Part shown: one piece after another, positions 6,748-15,776 of the stretch
How the letters are laid out: the number at the start of each line of letters is the position of its first letter
How positions within the stretch are numbered: position 1 is the stretch's first letter
Assembly: GCF_000430805.1 (NCBI RefSeq)
Contig: NZ_AUMS01000004.1
Coordinates: 372,001 to 436,000, forward strand
From: Chitinilyticum aquatile DSM 21506
GTDB taxonomy: Bacteria; Pseudomonadota; Gammaproteobacteria; Burkholderiales; Chitinibacteraceae
Direction: 5' to 3'
DNA length: 64,000 bases
The notes under the pieces: generated by a model
Seen by the model: the letters and a program-made list of their open reading frames with translations, nothing else
The model's database searches: none
Told to the model about the DNA's origin: nothing
Translations under genes and position numbers: made by a program

Positions 6748-9656
6748 GGCGAGGCCTCCTGTGATGCAATCAGCTGCTGCAGCGCCGCGCGGGCGGCGGG
6801 GTAGTCTAGACTGGCCAGCGCACGGCCGACCGGCTGCAGCAGGGCATGGATTTCCGGGGCCTGCTGCAGCAGTGCTTCGTACTGCCGACGTGCGCGCAGG
6901 CTGTTGCTGTCCAGTGAATGGCGCAGGGCCTGCAGCTCGGCATCCAGCGCGGCGGGTATCCGGCTCAGCTGCGGACCGGCGGTGCCGCCGGGTTCTGCTT
7001 CGGGCGGCAGCACGGCAAGGATCTGCTCGCGCAACTGCGTGAAACACTGGAGCAGCGGCTGGTAATTGATGCCTTCATCCTGCCGGCGCAGGGCCTGCTC
7101 CAGCCCGGTACTGATACGGAACAACTCATCGAGCCCCAGCGTGCCGGCTACGCCGCGCATGGCGTGCACGCGTTCGAGCAATTGCTGGCTGGCCTTGGGG
7201 CCACGTTCGAGCTGGGCAAACAGCGATTCCTGTTCCTGGAAGAAACGCCGCAGCCAGTTGTTGTAGCGCGGGGTGTTGAAATTCAGCCGCGGCAGGGCAG
7301 CGCTGACATTGATCCCCAATGTGCCCAGCTGCGCCAGCCACGGCGGCTGCTTGCCGGTACTGCTCTGTGCGCTGGTGCGCGCGATCAGCGGTGGCAGTGT
7401 CCTGCCACGTGCCAGCTGGTAATCGATGGCGTGCTGCAGTGTGCGCTGCAGTGCATCGGGGTCGAGCGGCTTGATCAGGTATTCGTCGAGCCCGGCGTGC
7501 GCGCCGGTTTCCTGCTCGCGCTCCGAGGCATTGGCGGTGAGTGCGACGGTAAAGATACCGGGGTCGCGCACCGGCAGTCCGGGAAGCCCGCCCTGGCGCA
7601 GGTGGCGGATGGCGGTCATGCCGTCCATCACCGGCATGCGCCAGTCCATCAGTACCAGATCGAAATCGTCGCGTGCCAGTGCCTCCAGTGCCTGCCGGCC
7701 GTTGTCGACGACGACGATATCCATTCCCATCTCGCCCAGCAGCGTTTGCACGAGCAGCTGGTTGGTGTGAACGTCTTCGGCATAGAGCACGCGCAGCTGG
7801 TGGGTCAACGGTTTCTCCGTGTTGCCGTCTTCGCCGAGAATGCCGGCCATCTCGGTCACCGGCAGCGGCAGCTCGACACGGAAGGTGGTGCCTTCGCCGG
7901 GAGCACTGGTCACGCCGATGCTGCCCTGCATCAGCTGAACGAGGCCGTGGCTGATCGCCAGCCCGAGGCCGGTGCCGCCGTAGCGGCGCGTGGTCGAGGT
8001 ATCGGCCTGCTCGAATTTGCGGAACAGGTGCGAGCGCGTTTCCGCGTCCATGCCGATGCCGGTGTCGGCAATGCTGAACTTCACCATCGTGTCGTCGGCA
8101 TACACCGTGAGTGATACATGGCCCTGCTCGGTGAACTTGATCGCATTGCCCAGCAGGTTGAACAGGATCTGGCGCAGGCGCACCGGATCGCCGAGGTAAT
8201 GCACGCGCGGCAGGTAGCGCGTATCGACGGTGAAGCCGATTCCCTTGGCCTGCGCCTTGGGCTGCATCAGCTTGCTCACCTGCGAAATGACCTGGTGCAG
8301 GTCGAAGGGAATGTGCTCCAGCGCGAGCTTGCCGGCGTCGATTTTCGAGGTATCGAGGATGTCGTTGATGATGTCGAGCAGCAGTTCGGCGCTTTCCAGC
8401 CCGGTTTCCAGCTGGCCCCGTGTTGTCGGGGTTAGTTCGGGCTGTTTTTTTGCCAGCCGCAGCATGCCGATCACGCCGGTCAGCGGCGTGCGGATTTCAT
8501 GGCTGATCATGGCAAGGAAATCACTCTTGGCCTGATTGATCGCCAGCAGGGACTGACGTTCGGCCAGGTGCGCCGCCTGCTGACGGATGGCGTCTTCCTG
8601 CAGGCGCTGGCGTTCCTGTTCGGTTTTCAGCAGGCGCATGCGTGTTTCCATGCGGTGGATCTTGCGCAGGGTGCTGCCTTCGAGCTGGTTCACATTGCGC
8701 TCCTGCGCCATGCGGATGTTCAACTGCGTGTGGGCTTCGTAATGCAGCAGGGCCTGGCGGGGATTGCCGCGCGCTTCCTCGATGGTGGTCAGCAGCGCCA
8801 GGCACTTCAGCTCGTGAAACAGTGCCGCATTCTGCCGCGCGGCCTGCAGCGCATCCTGCGCCAGTTTCAGCGCGGCATCCGCCTGGCCTTCCTGCAGGCG
8901 GATGCGGGCCAGCCCCAGCAGGCAGGGGCTGAGGCACCAGCGCGCGCTGTAGCGCTCGGCCAGCACGATGGTGTCCTGGTAGGCATTCAGGGCGTTTTCC
9001 AGCTCGCCCAGCCCCAGCCAGGCATCGCCGGAATGCAGGCCGACTTCGGTGTACTCGGTGCCGGCAGGCAGCTTGCCGAGGTTGGCGCGCGCCAGCTCCA
9101 GATGCTGCAGTGCTTCGGCGTGCCGCCCCTGCTGGTTGTAATCGCTGGCCAGCCAGATGTGCAGCTTGAGCTGCAGGTAGGCATCATCGAGCTCCTGCGC
9201 ATAATCGAGCGCTGTCAGGTGGTGGCGCAGCGATTCATCGTGCATGCCGTACAGCATGTAGATGCCGCCGATGCCGATGTAGATGTTGATGTAGGAAAGC
9301 AGCGATTCCTGATCGAGCGCCAGCTCCAGCCCGCGCCCCCAGCAGCGCAGCGCCAGATTGGGCTGGCCCAGCGTGTAGTAGACCTTGCCCAGCACATCGG
9401 CAATCAGCAGCTGGGCATGGGCATCGCGGCTGCGCTCGGCAAGCTGCATGCCGCGCTTCAGGCGCTCTTCGGCTTCCGGAAAGCGCCCCATTTTTTCGAG
9501 TGCTTCGCCCTGATGAAAGAGCGCCAGCGCTTTCTGGCTCATGCTGCCGGGCTGCTGCTCCAGTGCTTCGGCCAGTAGCAGTGCCTGAGGGTAGTCGCGG
9601 GCATCACTGTGGCGCAGCCGTTCGATCTGCCCGAGCAGATGCGATGTGTCAGACAT
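6744..9656 (-). CDS. TPR-containing hybrid sensor histidine kinase (HisKA-HATPase-REC-HPt)
   Basis: 970-residue soluble multidomain kinase with no membrane segment. Residues 1-320 are TPR-like helical repeats, followed by a charged coiled coil (320-375). The HisKA box has His386 in MISHEIRTPL; the ATPase domain has the N box LFNLLGNAIKF (498-508), G1 DTGIGMD and G2 GGTGLGL. A receiver domain follows with Asp671 (LVLMDWRMPVMDG), and a C-terminal HPt domain with His831 in VHAMRGVAGTLG. This is a complete internal phosphorelay probably ending on the downstream response-regulator cyclase. The TPR region suggests an intracellular or protein-borne input. It overlaps its upstream partner by 8 nt and its downstream partner by 4 nt. 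Confidence 0.93.
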   Translation of the reverse strand: MSDTSHLLGQIERLRHSDARDYPQALLLAEALEQQPGSMSQKALALFHQGEALEKMGRFPEAEERLKRGMQLAERSRDAHAQLLIADVLGKVYYTLGQPNLALRCWGRGLELALDQESLLSYINIYIGIGGIYMLYGMHDESLRHHLTALDYAQELDDAYLQLKLHIWLASDYNQQGRHAEALQHLELARANLGKLPAGTEYTEVGLHSGDAWLGLGELENALNAYQDTIVLAERYSARWCLSPCLLGLARIRLQEGQADAALKLAQDALQAARQNAALFHELKCLALLTTIEEARGNPRQALLHYEAHTQLNIRMAQERNVNQLEGSTLRKIHRMETRMRLLKTEQERQRLQEDAIRQQAAHLAERQSLLAINQAKSDFLAMISHEIRTPLTGVIGMLRLAKKQPELTPTTRGQLETGLESAELLLDIINDILDTSKIDAGKLALEHIPFDLHQVISQVSKLMQPKAQAKGIGFTVDTRYLPRVHYLGDPVRLRQILFNLLGNAIKFTEQGHVSLTVYADDTMVKFSIADTGIGMDAETRSHLFRKFEQADTSTTRRYGGTGLGLAISHGLVQLMQGSIGVTSAPGEGTTFRVELPLPVTEMAGILGEDGNTEKPLTHQLRVLYAEDVHTNQLLVQTLLGEMGMDIVVVDNGRQALEALARDDFDLVLMDWRMPVMDGMTAIRHLRQGGLPGLPVRDPGIFTVALTANASEREQETGAHAGLDEYLIKPLDPDALQRTLQHAIDYQLARGRTLPPLIARTSAQSSTGKQPPWLAQLGTLGINVSAALPRLNFNTPRYNNWLRRFFQEQESLFAQLERGPKASQQLLERVHAMRGVAGTLGLDELFRISTGLEQALRRQDEGINYQPLLQCFTQLREQILAVLPPEAEPGGTAGPQLSRIPAALDAELQALRHSLDSNSLRARRQYEALLQQAPEIHALLQPVGRALASLDYPAARAALQQLIASQEASP

Positions 9657-12546
9657 GGCTGATCTCCTGTGCCAGCTCGCGGGCCAGCTCGTCCGGATCG
9701 TTTCTCTGTTTCAGGCTGAATCGGCAGTGTGGTGCACCGTGACGCTGCCAGGGATAGGCGTGCAGGCTGTCCAGCAGCGCACGGCTGAACTGGCCTAGCA
9801 TGGCATCCTGCCGCGACGGCAGGATGAGATAGCGCCCCGGTGTCTGCTCGATCCAGAGGTCGCTGGGCGAACAGTGGTTGTCGATCAGCCGGCACAGCAG
9901 GTCGCTGATGTGCAACTGCGGTCTGGGTGTGCAGTGCAGTTCCAGCACGGACTGTCCGGCAGGCGCGTGCTGCAGGCGTGCCACCAGAGTGCGTTTCTGG
10001 CGGCTGTGCGCTTCGGGCTCCATCCAGCCCACGTGTTTTTCCAGCTGCATGCGCAGGCGCAGCAGCCGGCTGATCGTGTTTTTCAGCTGTTTTGGTCCCA
10101 TTTTTTTCTGTCCGGAGTCCGGTTGGCTGAGCCCGGCCAGCCGTGCTGCTTCCTCGCGTTGCAGCCATTTCAGTGCCTGCGGCCAGTCTTCGCGCTGGCA
10201 ATGGATGCGGTAATGGCACTCGCAAAATTGTGCTGCAATGTCATGACCGCTTTGCCAACAGGCCGGCTCGGCGGCCCCGAGCAGCGCCAGAGCCGCATCG
10301 GCTTCGTGGCAGGCCAGCAGGTGATCGGCGTAATACCGGACCACGCTGGTCAGCCCCCACAGCAGCTGCCTGTCCCTGGCCAGCGTGAATGCGGCCTGGT
10401 AGTACTGGCGTATCTGCTCTGCCGGGCTGCCCAGCTGCTGGCCGCAACGTGCAAGGAAACAGTGCAGTTCGACCTGCCAGGTGGGATCGCCATGCTGCCA
10501 GACTGCACTTTCTACCTGCCGCAGGATGGCTTGTGCGCTGTCCGCCTGGCCTTCGCGCAGCAGCTGTTCGGCCAGCAGGATGCCGGCCTTGGCGATCAGC
10601 TTGCCGTGGTTGATCCAGCGGGCGAGCTCAAGGCCGGTACGGAACATCGGCAGGCTTTCCGAGTGTGCACCCTGCGCGAGAAAAATCTGCCCGACATACA
10701 GATAGCTTTCGATCGCTACCGGGTAGTCAGCCAGGTCGATGGCGAGCTCGATGGCGTCGATGGTCGATCTGACCGCCAGGCATAGCTGCCCGCGCGCGAG
10801 ATGGCCGACCCCCAGCTGCATTCTGGCGCGGACCAGATAATCCATGTCGCCCTGCTCCTGCAGGGTAAGGCAGGCCTGCCGCAGCATATGGCAGCCCTCG
10901 GCATTGCGCAGGGTATTGAGATGCGCGATGCCCTGCACGAGGCGTGCGCGCCCCAGCTCGGGATGCTGCTGGGCCGTCAGGGTACGCAGCAGCGTGTCGA
11001 GCCCGGCTTGCTCCGGTTCTTCGCCGCGCTCCAGCTCCGCTTCCAGCGCGTCGAGCTGCTGCGCGTATCCATTGCTGTTCGCCACTTGCCCCTCCCGCCC
11101 CGGTAGCAGCTGCAGGGCAGCATCGCGGCTGATTCGGACCAGCACCGGCTGCGGCGGTTCAAGCGCGTGCCAGCGCCAGGGGAAGCAATCCAGTGCTGTT
11201 TCCAGTGTTTCCTGCAGGCGGGCGAGGCTGGTGGCATCCTGCTGCATCGGGTAGATCAGATAGGCATGCGCCTGCAGGCAGAGCCAGAGATTGTCGTTTC
11301 CCAGCTCGCGCCAGAGGATGCGGTGCAGGCGCTGCTCGGCGAGATCCGGGCTTTCTGCATCGGGCCTGACCGTCAGGTGCAGCAGCGTCGTCCCAGGCGG
11401 GGCGCGCAGGCAGCGCATGCGCATCTGCTGGCTGCGCACGCCGACTTCACCGGGAGCGAAGAGATTGGCCATGTATTCGAATTCGCCCATCATCTGGGTG
11501 ATCTTGCGGCGGATGTGCTCCAGACGTGGCCGGTGCAGCGGCGAGCCACCAGCTGTCTGCGCCATGCCGTGCTGCAGCAGCGTGAGCATCAGGGTCTCGT
11601 ACTGGCGCAGATAGGTGAGTGCCTGGCCGTAGTCGCCCAGCTCGCGGCAGCTCCGGCACAGCAGCTGCAGCGATTCGCGCTGCAGAAAGCCCATGTCGAA
11701 CTGGCGGGCACCATCCTGCATGTCGAGCAGGATGCCTAGCGCATCCGCCGGGCGGCCGGTTTCCAGCAGATAGCGGCCGTAGTTGATGGAAGTGACGGCG
11801 CGGCTCCACAGGGCGTTCATCGCGCGCGCCAGCGCAAACATGCTTTCAAAATACAGCCCAGCCAGCTCGTGCTCCCCTAGGTGCAGGTAGCACACACCGA
11901 TGTAGTTGCCGCATTCGACCAGCCAGGTCATGTCGCCGTGGCGCAGCAGGCTGGGTTCCGACTGCCGCAGGATGCGCAGCGCCTCGCGGTGGTTGTCGCG
12001 CAGGATCAGGTTGCCGGCAAGGAAAATGGCGCTCTTGCCGATCTGCTTGTGGTCGTTGATTGACAGCGCCAGCCGGTGGCCCAGCTCCAGCATGCGGCGG
12101 GCGTCCTCGTTCATTCCCATCATGCCGTAGGACTGCGAGATACTGATGAAGGCCTCGATGGCGACGCTGATCTGGCCGCGGTTGAGCGCTACTTCGATGG
12201 CCGTGGCGTAATCCTCGGCGGCGACACCGTTGCGCTTCAGGCTCATCTGGATCAGGCCGCGCTGGAGGTAATGCTCGGCGAGCAGGTGCAGCGCGTTTTC
12301 ATTGCGGATGCACTGCAGCGCCTGATTGCTGGCCAGCAGTGCCTGCGGGTAATTGCCGACGCCCCACAGCATCTTGGCGTGCAGCAGCCAGGGCCTGGCC
12401 ATTTCCGGCGCGTGCAGTTCGCGGCAGCGGGCCATCAATTGCTGGCTGCTGGCCAGTGCCACATTGATGTCCAGCAGGAACTGGTCTTCCAGCAGCTGGC
12501 ATGCCGCGGGGAGATCGTCCACCCCGGCGGCGCTGATGTCGAGCAT
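9649..12546 (-). CDS. Large TPR protein with internal duplication and two degenerate GGDEF-like domains
   Basis: 965-residue soluble protein built of two similar halves. Residues 1-330 and about 510-820 are TPR-like helical hairpins. Each array ends in a charged linker and a compact alpha/beta segment: TTLLHLTV ... NLWLCLQAHAYLIYP (386-434) and QSVLELHC ... DLWIEQTPGRYLILP (865-910). The strand-helix-strand spacing is like a GGDEF domain that has lost the GGDEF loop and metal aspartates; that identification is inference. The start at 12546 has GGAG 8 nt upstream. It is the first gene of the operon with the TPR hybrid kinase and cyclase, so it may be a scaffold or input subunit for that kinase. 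Confidence 0.85.
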   Translation of the reverse strand: MLDISAAGVDDLPAACQLLEDQFLLDINVALASSQQLMARCRELHAPEMARPWLLHAKMLWGVGNYPQALLASNQALQCIRNENALHLLAEHYLQRGLIQMSLKRNGVAAEDYATAIEVALNRGQISVAIEAFISISQSYGMMGMNEDARRMLELGHRLALSINDHKQIGKSAIFLAGNLILRDNHREALRILRQSEPSLLRHGDMTWLVECGNYIGVCYLHLGEHELAGLYFESMFALARAMNALWSRAVTSINYGRYLLETGRPADALGILLDMQDGARQFDMGFLQRESLQLLCRSCRELGDYGQALTYLRQYETLMLTLLQHGMAQTAGGSPLHRPRLEHIRRKITQMMGEFEYMANLFAPGEVGVRSQQMRMRCLRAPPGTTLLHLTVRPDAESPDLAEQRLHRILWRELGNDNLWLCLQAHAYLIYPMQQDATSLARLQETLETALDCFPWRWHALEPPQPVLVRISRDAALQLLPGREGQVANSNGYAQQLDALEAELERGEEPEQAGLDTLLRTLTAQQHPELGRARLVQGIAHLNTLRNAEGCHMLRQACLTLQEQGDMDYLVRARMQLGVGHLARGQLCLAVRSTIDAIELAIDLADYPVAIESYLYVGQIFLAQGAHSESLPMFRTGLELARWINHGKLIAKAGILLAEQLLREGQADSAQAILRQVESAVWQHGDPTWQVELHCFLARCGQQLGSPAEQIRQYYQAAFTLARDRQLLWGLTSVVRYYADHLLACHEADAALALLGAAEPACWQSGHDIAAQFCECHYRIHCQREDWPQALKWLQREEAARLAGLSQPDSGQKKMGPKQLKNTISRLLRLRMQLEKHVGWMEPEAHSRQKRTLVARLQHAPAGQSVLELHCTPRPQLHISDLLCRLIDNHCSPSDLWIEQTPGRYLILPSRQDAMLGQFSRALLDSLHAYPWQRHGAPHCRFSLKQRNDPDELARELAQEISHV

Positions 12547-12653
12547 CGCATGTCTCCTCGCCCCGATTTTCTCGGTATAGCAAAGGCTTACGGCTTGCAG
12601 GAAAATCGCGTGCGGCGGCGTGGCCCGGTGGCAGGTGGCTTATTTATCCCTAT

Positions 12654-12700
12654 GGGTATATGCCCATAGCCATTTCATTCAATGGGCTATGGGCATATAC
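12654..12700. repeat. Dispersed palindromic repeat, copy B
   Basis: The arms GTATATGCCCATAGCC (12656-12671) and GGCTATGGGCATATAC (12685-12700) are perfectly complementary with a 13-nt loop, the best-preserved hairpin of the family. It lies 21 nt beyond the ypeA stop and upstream of the TPR signalling operon. Confidence 0.8.
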
Positions 12701-12721
12701 AGTGCCATGTATTTCGGGCGC

Positions 12722-13141
12722 TCAGGAGGCCGTTGCCAGCCGCTTGCCCCAGCCGACCACCTGGTCATCGCTGTAGCCCTGGCTGGCGTAGAACACCTGC
12801 ACGTCCAGATTGTCGCGCCGGATCTGCAGATTGATCTTGCGTGCCCCCAGCGCCAGCAACCGGCGCTCGGCTTCCTGCATCAGGGCGGAGGCGATGCCGC
12901 GCCGCTGATAGTCCGGCAACACGCCCAGATAGTTGATCCAGCCACGGTGGCCGTCATAGCCGGCCATCACCGTGCCGACCACCCGGTCGTTCATGCTGGC
13001 CACCAGCAGCAGGTCGGGCTGGAAGGCGACCTTCATCGCGATGTCGTACTCCGGCGAGCTCCAGGGGCGCAGCAGGTGGCAGGCTTGCCAGATGGCGAGC
13101 ACAGCAGTGAGGTCGGCGTGGGTATAGGTGCGGATTTCCAT
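12722..13141 (-). CDS. ypeA: YpeA-type GNAT acetyltransferase
   Basis: 139-residue acetyltransferase closely resembling E. coli YpeA over its length: MEIRTYTHADLTAVLAIW, CHLLRPWSSPEYDIAMK, VVGTVMAGYDGHRGWINYLG, then the acetyl-CoA loop YQRRGIASALM and a terminal GWGKRL where the homologue has SLGKRL. The acceptor substrate of the family is not known. The start has a strong AAGGAG 7 nt upstream. It follows the aminotransferase gene by 16 nt on the same strand and is therefore probably cotranscribed with it; transcription may end in the palindrome at 12654-12700. Confidence 0.92.
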   Translation of the reverse strand: MEIRTYTHADLTAVLAIWQACHLLRPWSSPEYDIAMKVAFQPDLLLVASMNDRVVGTVMAGYDGHRGWINYLGVLPDYQRRGIASALMQEAERRLLALGARKINLQIRRDNLDVQVFYASQGYSDDQVVGWGKRLATAS

Positions 13142-13157
13142 GTCTCTCTCCTTGCGT

Positions 13158-14336
13158 TTATCCGTAGTGCGCGAGCGCCTGCCCGAGCAGATCGAGGCCG
13201 TGGCTGATTTCGTCGGCCGTGCTGTTCAGCGGCGGCATGAAGCGCAGGCAGTGCGGGTGCGGGGCATTGACCAGCAGGCCGGCATCCATGGCGGCATTGG
13301 CAATCAGCGGTGCATTGTTGCGGCCGAGCTCCAGCGCCCACAGCATGCCGCTGCCGCGCACTTCGCCCAGTGCAAACTCGCGTGACAGGCTGCGCAAGCC
13401 ATCGGCAAGCGCTTCGCCGTGCAGCCAGGCACGGGTGAGGAATCCTGGCGCGGTCAGTGCGTCGATCATTGCCAGCCCGGCTGCGCACACCAGCGGGTTG
13501 CCGCCAAAGGTGCCGCCCTGGTCGCCCGGCTCGAAACAGCTCACCGCGTCGGTTGCCAGCAGCGCCGAAATCGGCACGCCGCCGCCCAGCCCCTTGCCCA
13601 GTGTCATGATGTCGGGCCGGATACCATGGTGCTGGTAGGCAAATAGCGGCCCGGTGCGGCCGCAGCCGGTCTGCACCTCATCGACGATCAGCAGCAGACC
13701 ATGCTTGTCACACAATGCGCGCAGGCCCTGCATGAATTCGCTCGTCGCCGGAATCACGCCCGCTTCACCCTGCACCGGCTCGAGCATGATCGCCACGGTG
13801 TGCTGGCCGACCAGCTTTTCCACCGATGCCAGATTGTTGAATTCGGCCTTGGCAAAACCCGGCATCGTCGGCGGAAAGAGTGCATCCCAGCCCGGCTTGC
13901 CACTGGCGGCCATGGCAGCCAGTGTGCGGCCGTGAAAGGCTTTGCCAAAGGTGATGATCTGGTGTGCGCCGCCGCGATGCAGCCGCCCCCATTTGCGCGC
14001 CAGCTTGATCGCGCCTTCATTGGCTTCCGCGCCGGAGTTGGCAAAATACACCTGGTCGAAATCGCTGAGCTGGCACAGCCGCTCCGCCAGCTGCAGAGCC
14101 GGCGCATTGTGCAGTGCCGGGCTGGGAGTGAGCAGCGTGGCGGCCTGTGCGGCGAGCGCCGCCGCCACCGCCGCCGGGGCGTGCCCCAGTGCGTTCACCG
14201 CCCAGCCCTGCATCCAGTCGAGATAGCGGCGTTCGTTCGCATCGATCAGCCAGGCACCTTCGCCACGGATGAAAATCTGTGCCGGGCGGTGCGCGGTATT
14301 CATCAGGTGGTGGCGAGTGCTGGTCTGGCTGAACAT
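13158..14336 (-). CDS. argD: PLP-dependent class III aminotransferase, acetylornithine aminotransferase-like
   Basis: 392-residue fold-type I aminotransferase of the ArgD/AstC group, converting N-acetylglutamate semialdehyde to N-acetylornithine with glutamate if it is a true ArgD. The glycine/serine phosphate-binding segment FANSGAEANEGAIKLARKWG, the pyridine-ring aspartate in LLIVDEVQTGCGRTG, and the Schiff-base lysine in MTLGKGLGGGVP are all present, followed by GGTFGGNPLVCAA. The start at 14336 has AAGGAAA 6 nt upstream; an internal ATG about 11 codons later is possible. A hairpin with a T-run on the reading strand sits directly in front of the ribosome binding site (14359-14395), so expression may be attenuated. 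ypeA follows. Confidence 0.88.
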   Translation of the reverse strand: MFSQTSTRHHLMNTAHRPAQIFIRGEGAWLIDANERRYLDWMQGWAVNALGHAPAAVAAALAAQAATLLTPSPALHNAPALQLAERLCQLSDFDQVYFANSGAEANEGAIKLARKWGRLHRGGAHQIITFGKAFHGRTLAAMAASGKPGWDALFPPTMPGFAKAEFNNLASVEKLVGQHTVAIMLEPVQGEAGVIPATSEFMQGLRALCDKHGLLLIVDEVQTGCGRTGPLFAYQHHGIRPDIMTLGKGLGGGVPISALLATDAVSCFEPGDQGGTFGGNPLVCAAGLAMIDALTAPGFLTRAWLHGEALADGLRSLSREFALGEVRGSGMLWALELGRNNAPLIANAAMDAGLLVNAPHPHCLRFMPPLNSTADEISHGLDLLGQALAHYG

Positions 14337-14358
14337 GGTGTTTTCCTTTTGCGGGCTG

Positions 14359-14395
14359 AAAAAAAAACGGGCCACGGTGATTTACCGTGGCCCGT
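14359..14395 (-). terminator. Intrinsic terminator directly upstream of the aminotransferase start (attenuator candidate)
   Basis: Read leftward, the 12-bp perfect stem ACGGGCCACGGT/ACCGTGGCCCGT with a 5-nt loop is followed by an uninterrupted T9 run. It ends only 22 nt before the argD start codon. The previous gene already has its own terminator at 14616, so this second one lies in the argD leader. Confidence 0.8.
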
Positions 14396-14427
14396 CTGGA
14401 GAAAACTGGGGAGGAAAAGTGGGGTGT

Positions 14428-14538
14428 TTAATCCGTTTTCCTGTGTGCCCCCGGCTGCATTTCCACAAACGCGCCTCGGCCTGCCGGTGCTCGGCGGGCC
14501 CAAATCGCTTTGATGGAAATGTGCTGGATGGCGTTCAT
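14428..14538 (-). CDS. Possible 36-residue leader peptide in front of the argD attenuator
   Basis: A short open frame begins at the ATG at 14538 and ends with TAA 32 nt before the terminator hairpin at 14395. The peptide starts MNAIQHISIKAIWARRAPAG and holds four arginines, including an Arg-Arg pair. No convincing ribosome binding site precedes it. The position is right for an arginine-sensing leader peptide, but the arginine enrichment is modest and this may be chance. Confidence 0.3.
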   Translation of the reverse strand: MNAIQHISIKAIWARRAPAGRGAFVEMQPGAHRKTD

Positions 14539-14615
14539 GACTTCATCATGCCCAAAGTCGGAAAGGGCCGTCAACCGGAATGTTGCGATGCGACATTTTA
14601 AACGACACCCACTAT

Positions 14616-14640
14616 GAAAAACGCCGCCCGCAGGCGGCGC
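14616..14640 (-). terminator. Intrinsic terminator of the BPSS1780-type gene
   Basis: On the reading strand, the stem CGCCGCC/GGCGGCG with a 4-nt loop is followed by T5. It starts 21 nt after the stop at 14661. Confidence 0.88.
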
Positions 14641-14660
14641 TCAGTAGTGCTGGAAATGGC

Positions 14661-15476
14661 TTATTCGAGCGTGAAGATGTCGCGGTAGGCCCAGTACATC
14701 GCAGCCATCATCACCGGGAAGGCAACCAGGAAGCCAAGCCCGCAGGGGATCAGGGCGACGATGGCAATCAGGATGGTCAGCAGCACATACAGGGCGAGGC
14801 CGCCGAGGTTCTTCATCAGGCCGCTCCAGGTCGACTTGATCGCATCGATGCCGGACTGGTTCTGCAGCACCACGAGCGCCGGTGCGATGTAGAGAACCAT
14901 GCTCAGCAGGATCAGCAGCGGCAGGAACACCACCACCAGCACGATGATCACGCCACCCATGCTGCCCAGTGCGGCCAGCAGTGCGGTGTCACTGCCACTG
15001 AACATGCCGCTTGCACCGGCCGTGCCGATGCCGAGCAGCACGACGATGAAGACGATCACGCCAAAGAGCATGATTACGCCCAGATAGATGGCGCCGATCA
15101 CTGCGAGCTGGCCCAGCTTGTCATTGAAACCGGCAAACAGGTGGCCCACGGTCAGCTCGTCGCCTTCGTCGAGCGCCTGGCAGCCCAGATAGATGCCACC
15201 GACCAGAATCGGCGTGGCCAGATACTGGATGAAGCTGCCGACAAAGGGAACAAAGGCCGTGGCCATGTTCACCAGCATGTAAACGATGAACAGCAGAATC
15301 CACGGGCCGGGAGCCTGCTTGAACATCTCCCAGCCGCTGCTGATCCATTGCGTGGCATTGCCGGCTGCGACACGGCGGCCCTCGGGGGTGAAGTTGCTTT
15401 CGCTGTAGACCGGGGTCTCCAGCGAAGCCTGCGGTGCGGCGTAGGGATTGTTGAAGGATGGCTCTTGCTGGCTCAT
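14661..15476 (-). CDS. BPSS1780-family polytopic membrane protein
   Basis: 271-residue inner-membrane protein of unknown function that I recognise as the BPSS1780 type found in betaproteobacteria. A hydrophilic N-terminus rich in Asn, Pro and Gln (NNPYAAPQASLE) is followed by WISSGWEMFKQAPGPWILLF at the start of the first membrane segment, then about six hydrophobic helices. GGAG precedes the ATG at 15476 by 7 nt. It is a single-gene unit with its own terminator. The 300 bp between it and pta hold the divergent promoters, but I could not fix a convincing -35/-10 pair there. Confidence 0.82.
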   Translation of the reverse strand: MSQQEPSFNNPYAAPQASLETPVYSESNFTPEGRRVAAGNATQWISSGWEMFKQAPGPWILLFIVYMLVNMATAFVPFVGSFIQYLATPILVGGIYLGCQALDEGDELTVGHLFAGFNDKLGQLAVIGAIYLGVIMLFGVIVFIVVLLGIGTAGASGMFSGSDTALLAALGSMGGVIIVLVVVFLPLLILLSMVLYIAPALVVLQNQSGIDAIKSTWSGLMKNLGGLALYVLLTILIAIVALIPCGLGFLVAFPVMMAAMYWAYRDIFTLE

Positions 15477-15776
15477 GGGATGCTCCGTGATGAAGGCTGT
15501 TCGTCAGTTTCCGGCAAGTGTAAGACGGAAGGTCGGGTTTGCGTGAAAAATCTCGGATCACCGTTTCGGTGCTGTGTAAATAATACCAATGCCTTATGCT
15601 AAACGATTGAGTTTGCTGGGTTTTACATCCGGAAATCTGAGCTGGCGCAATAAGTTGCCTGCCATGCGGTAATATAGTTACGTAGCATAATTTGCCCCGC
15701 GTCCAACCGGCGTGCGGCTTGCTCTTGTCCTTCTCATCGTCGCGGCGGCTCACAAGGCTGTACTGGATACCACGTC

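Noticed and set aside
14428-14538. Reading the argD leader peptide as a tryptophan leader
   Set aside because: Its start has a loose likeness to ISI...WAR of rhizobial trp leaders, but there is only one Trp codon and the next gene is not for tryptophan synthesis.
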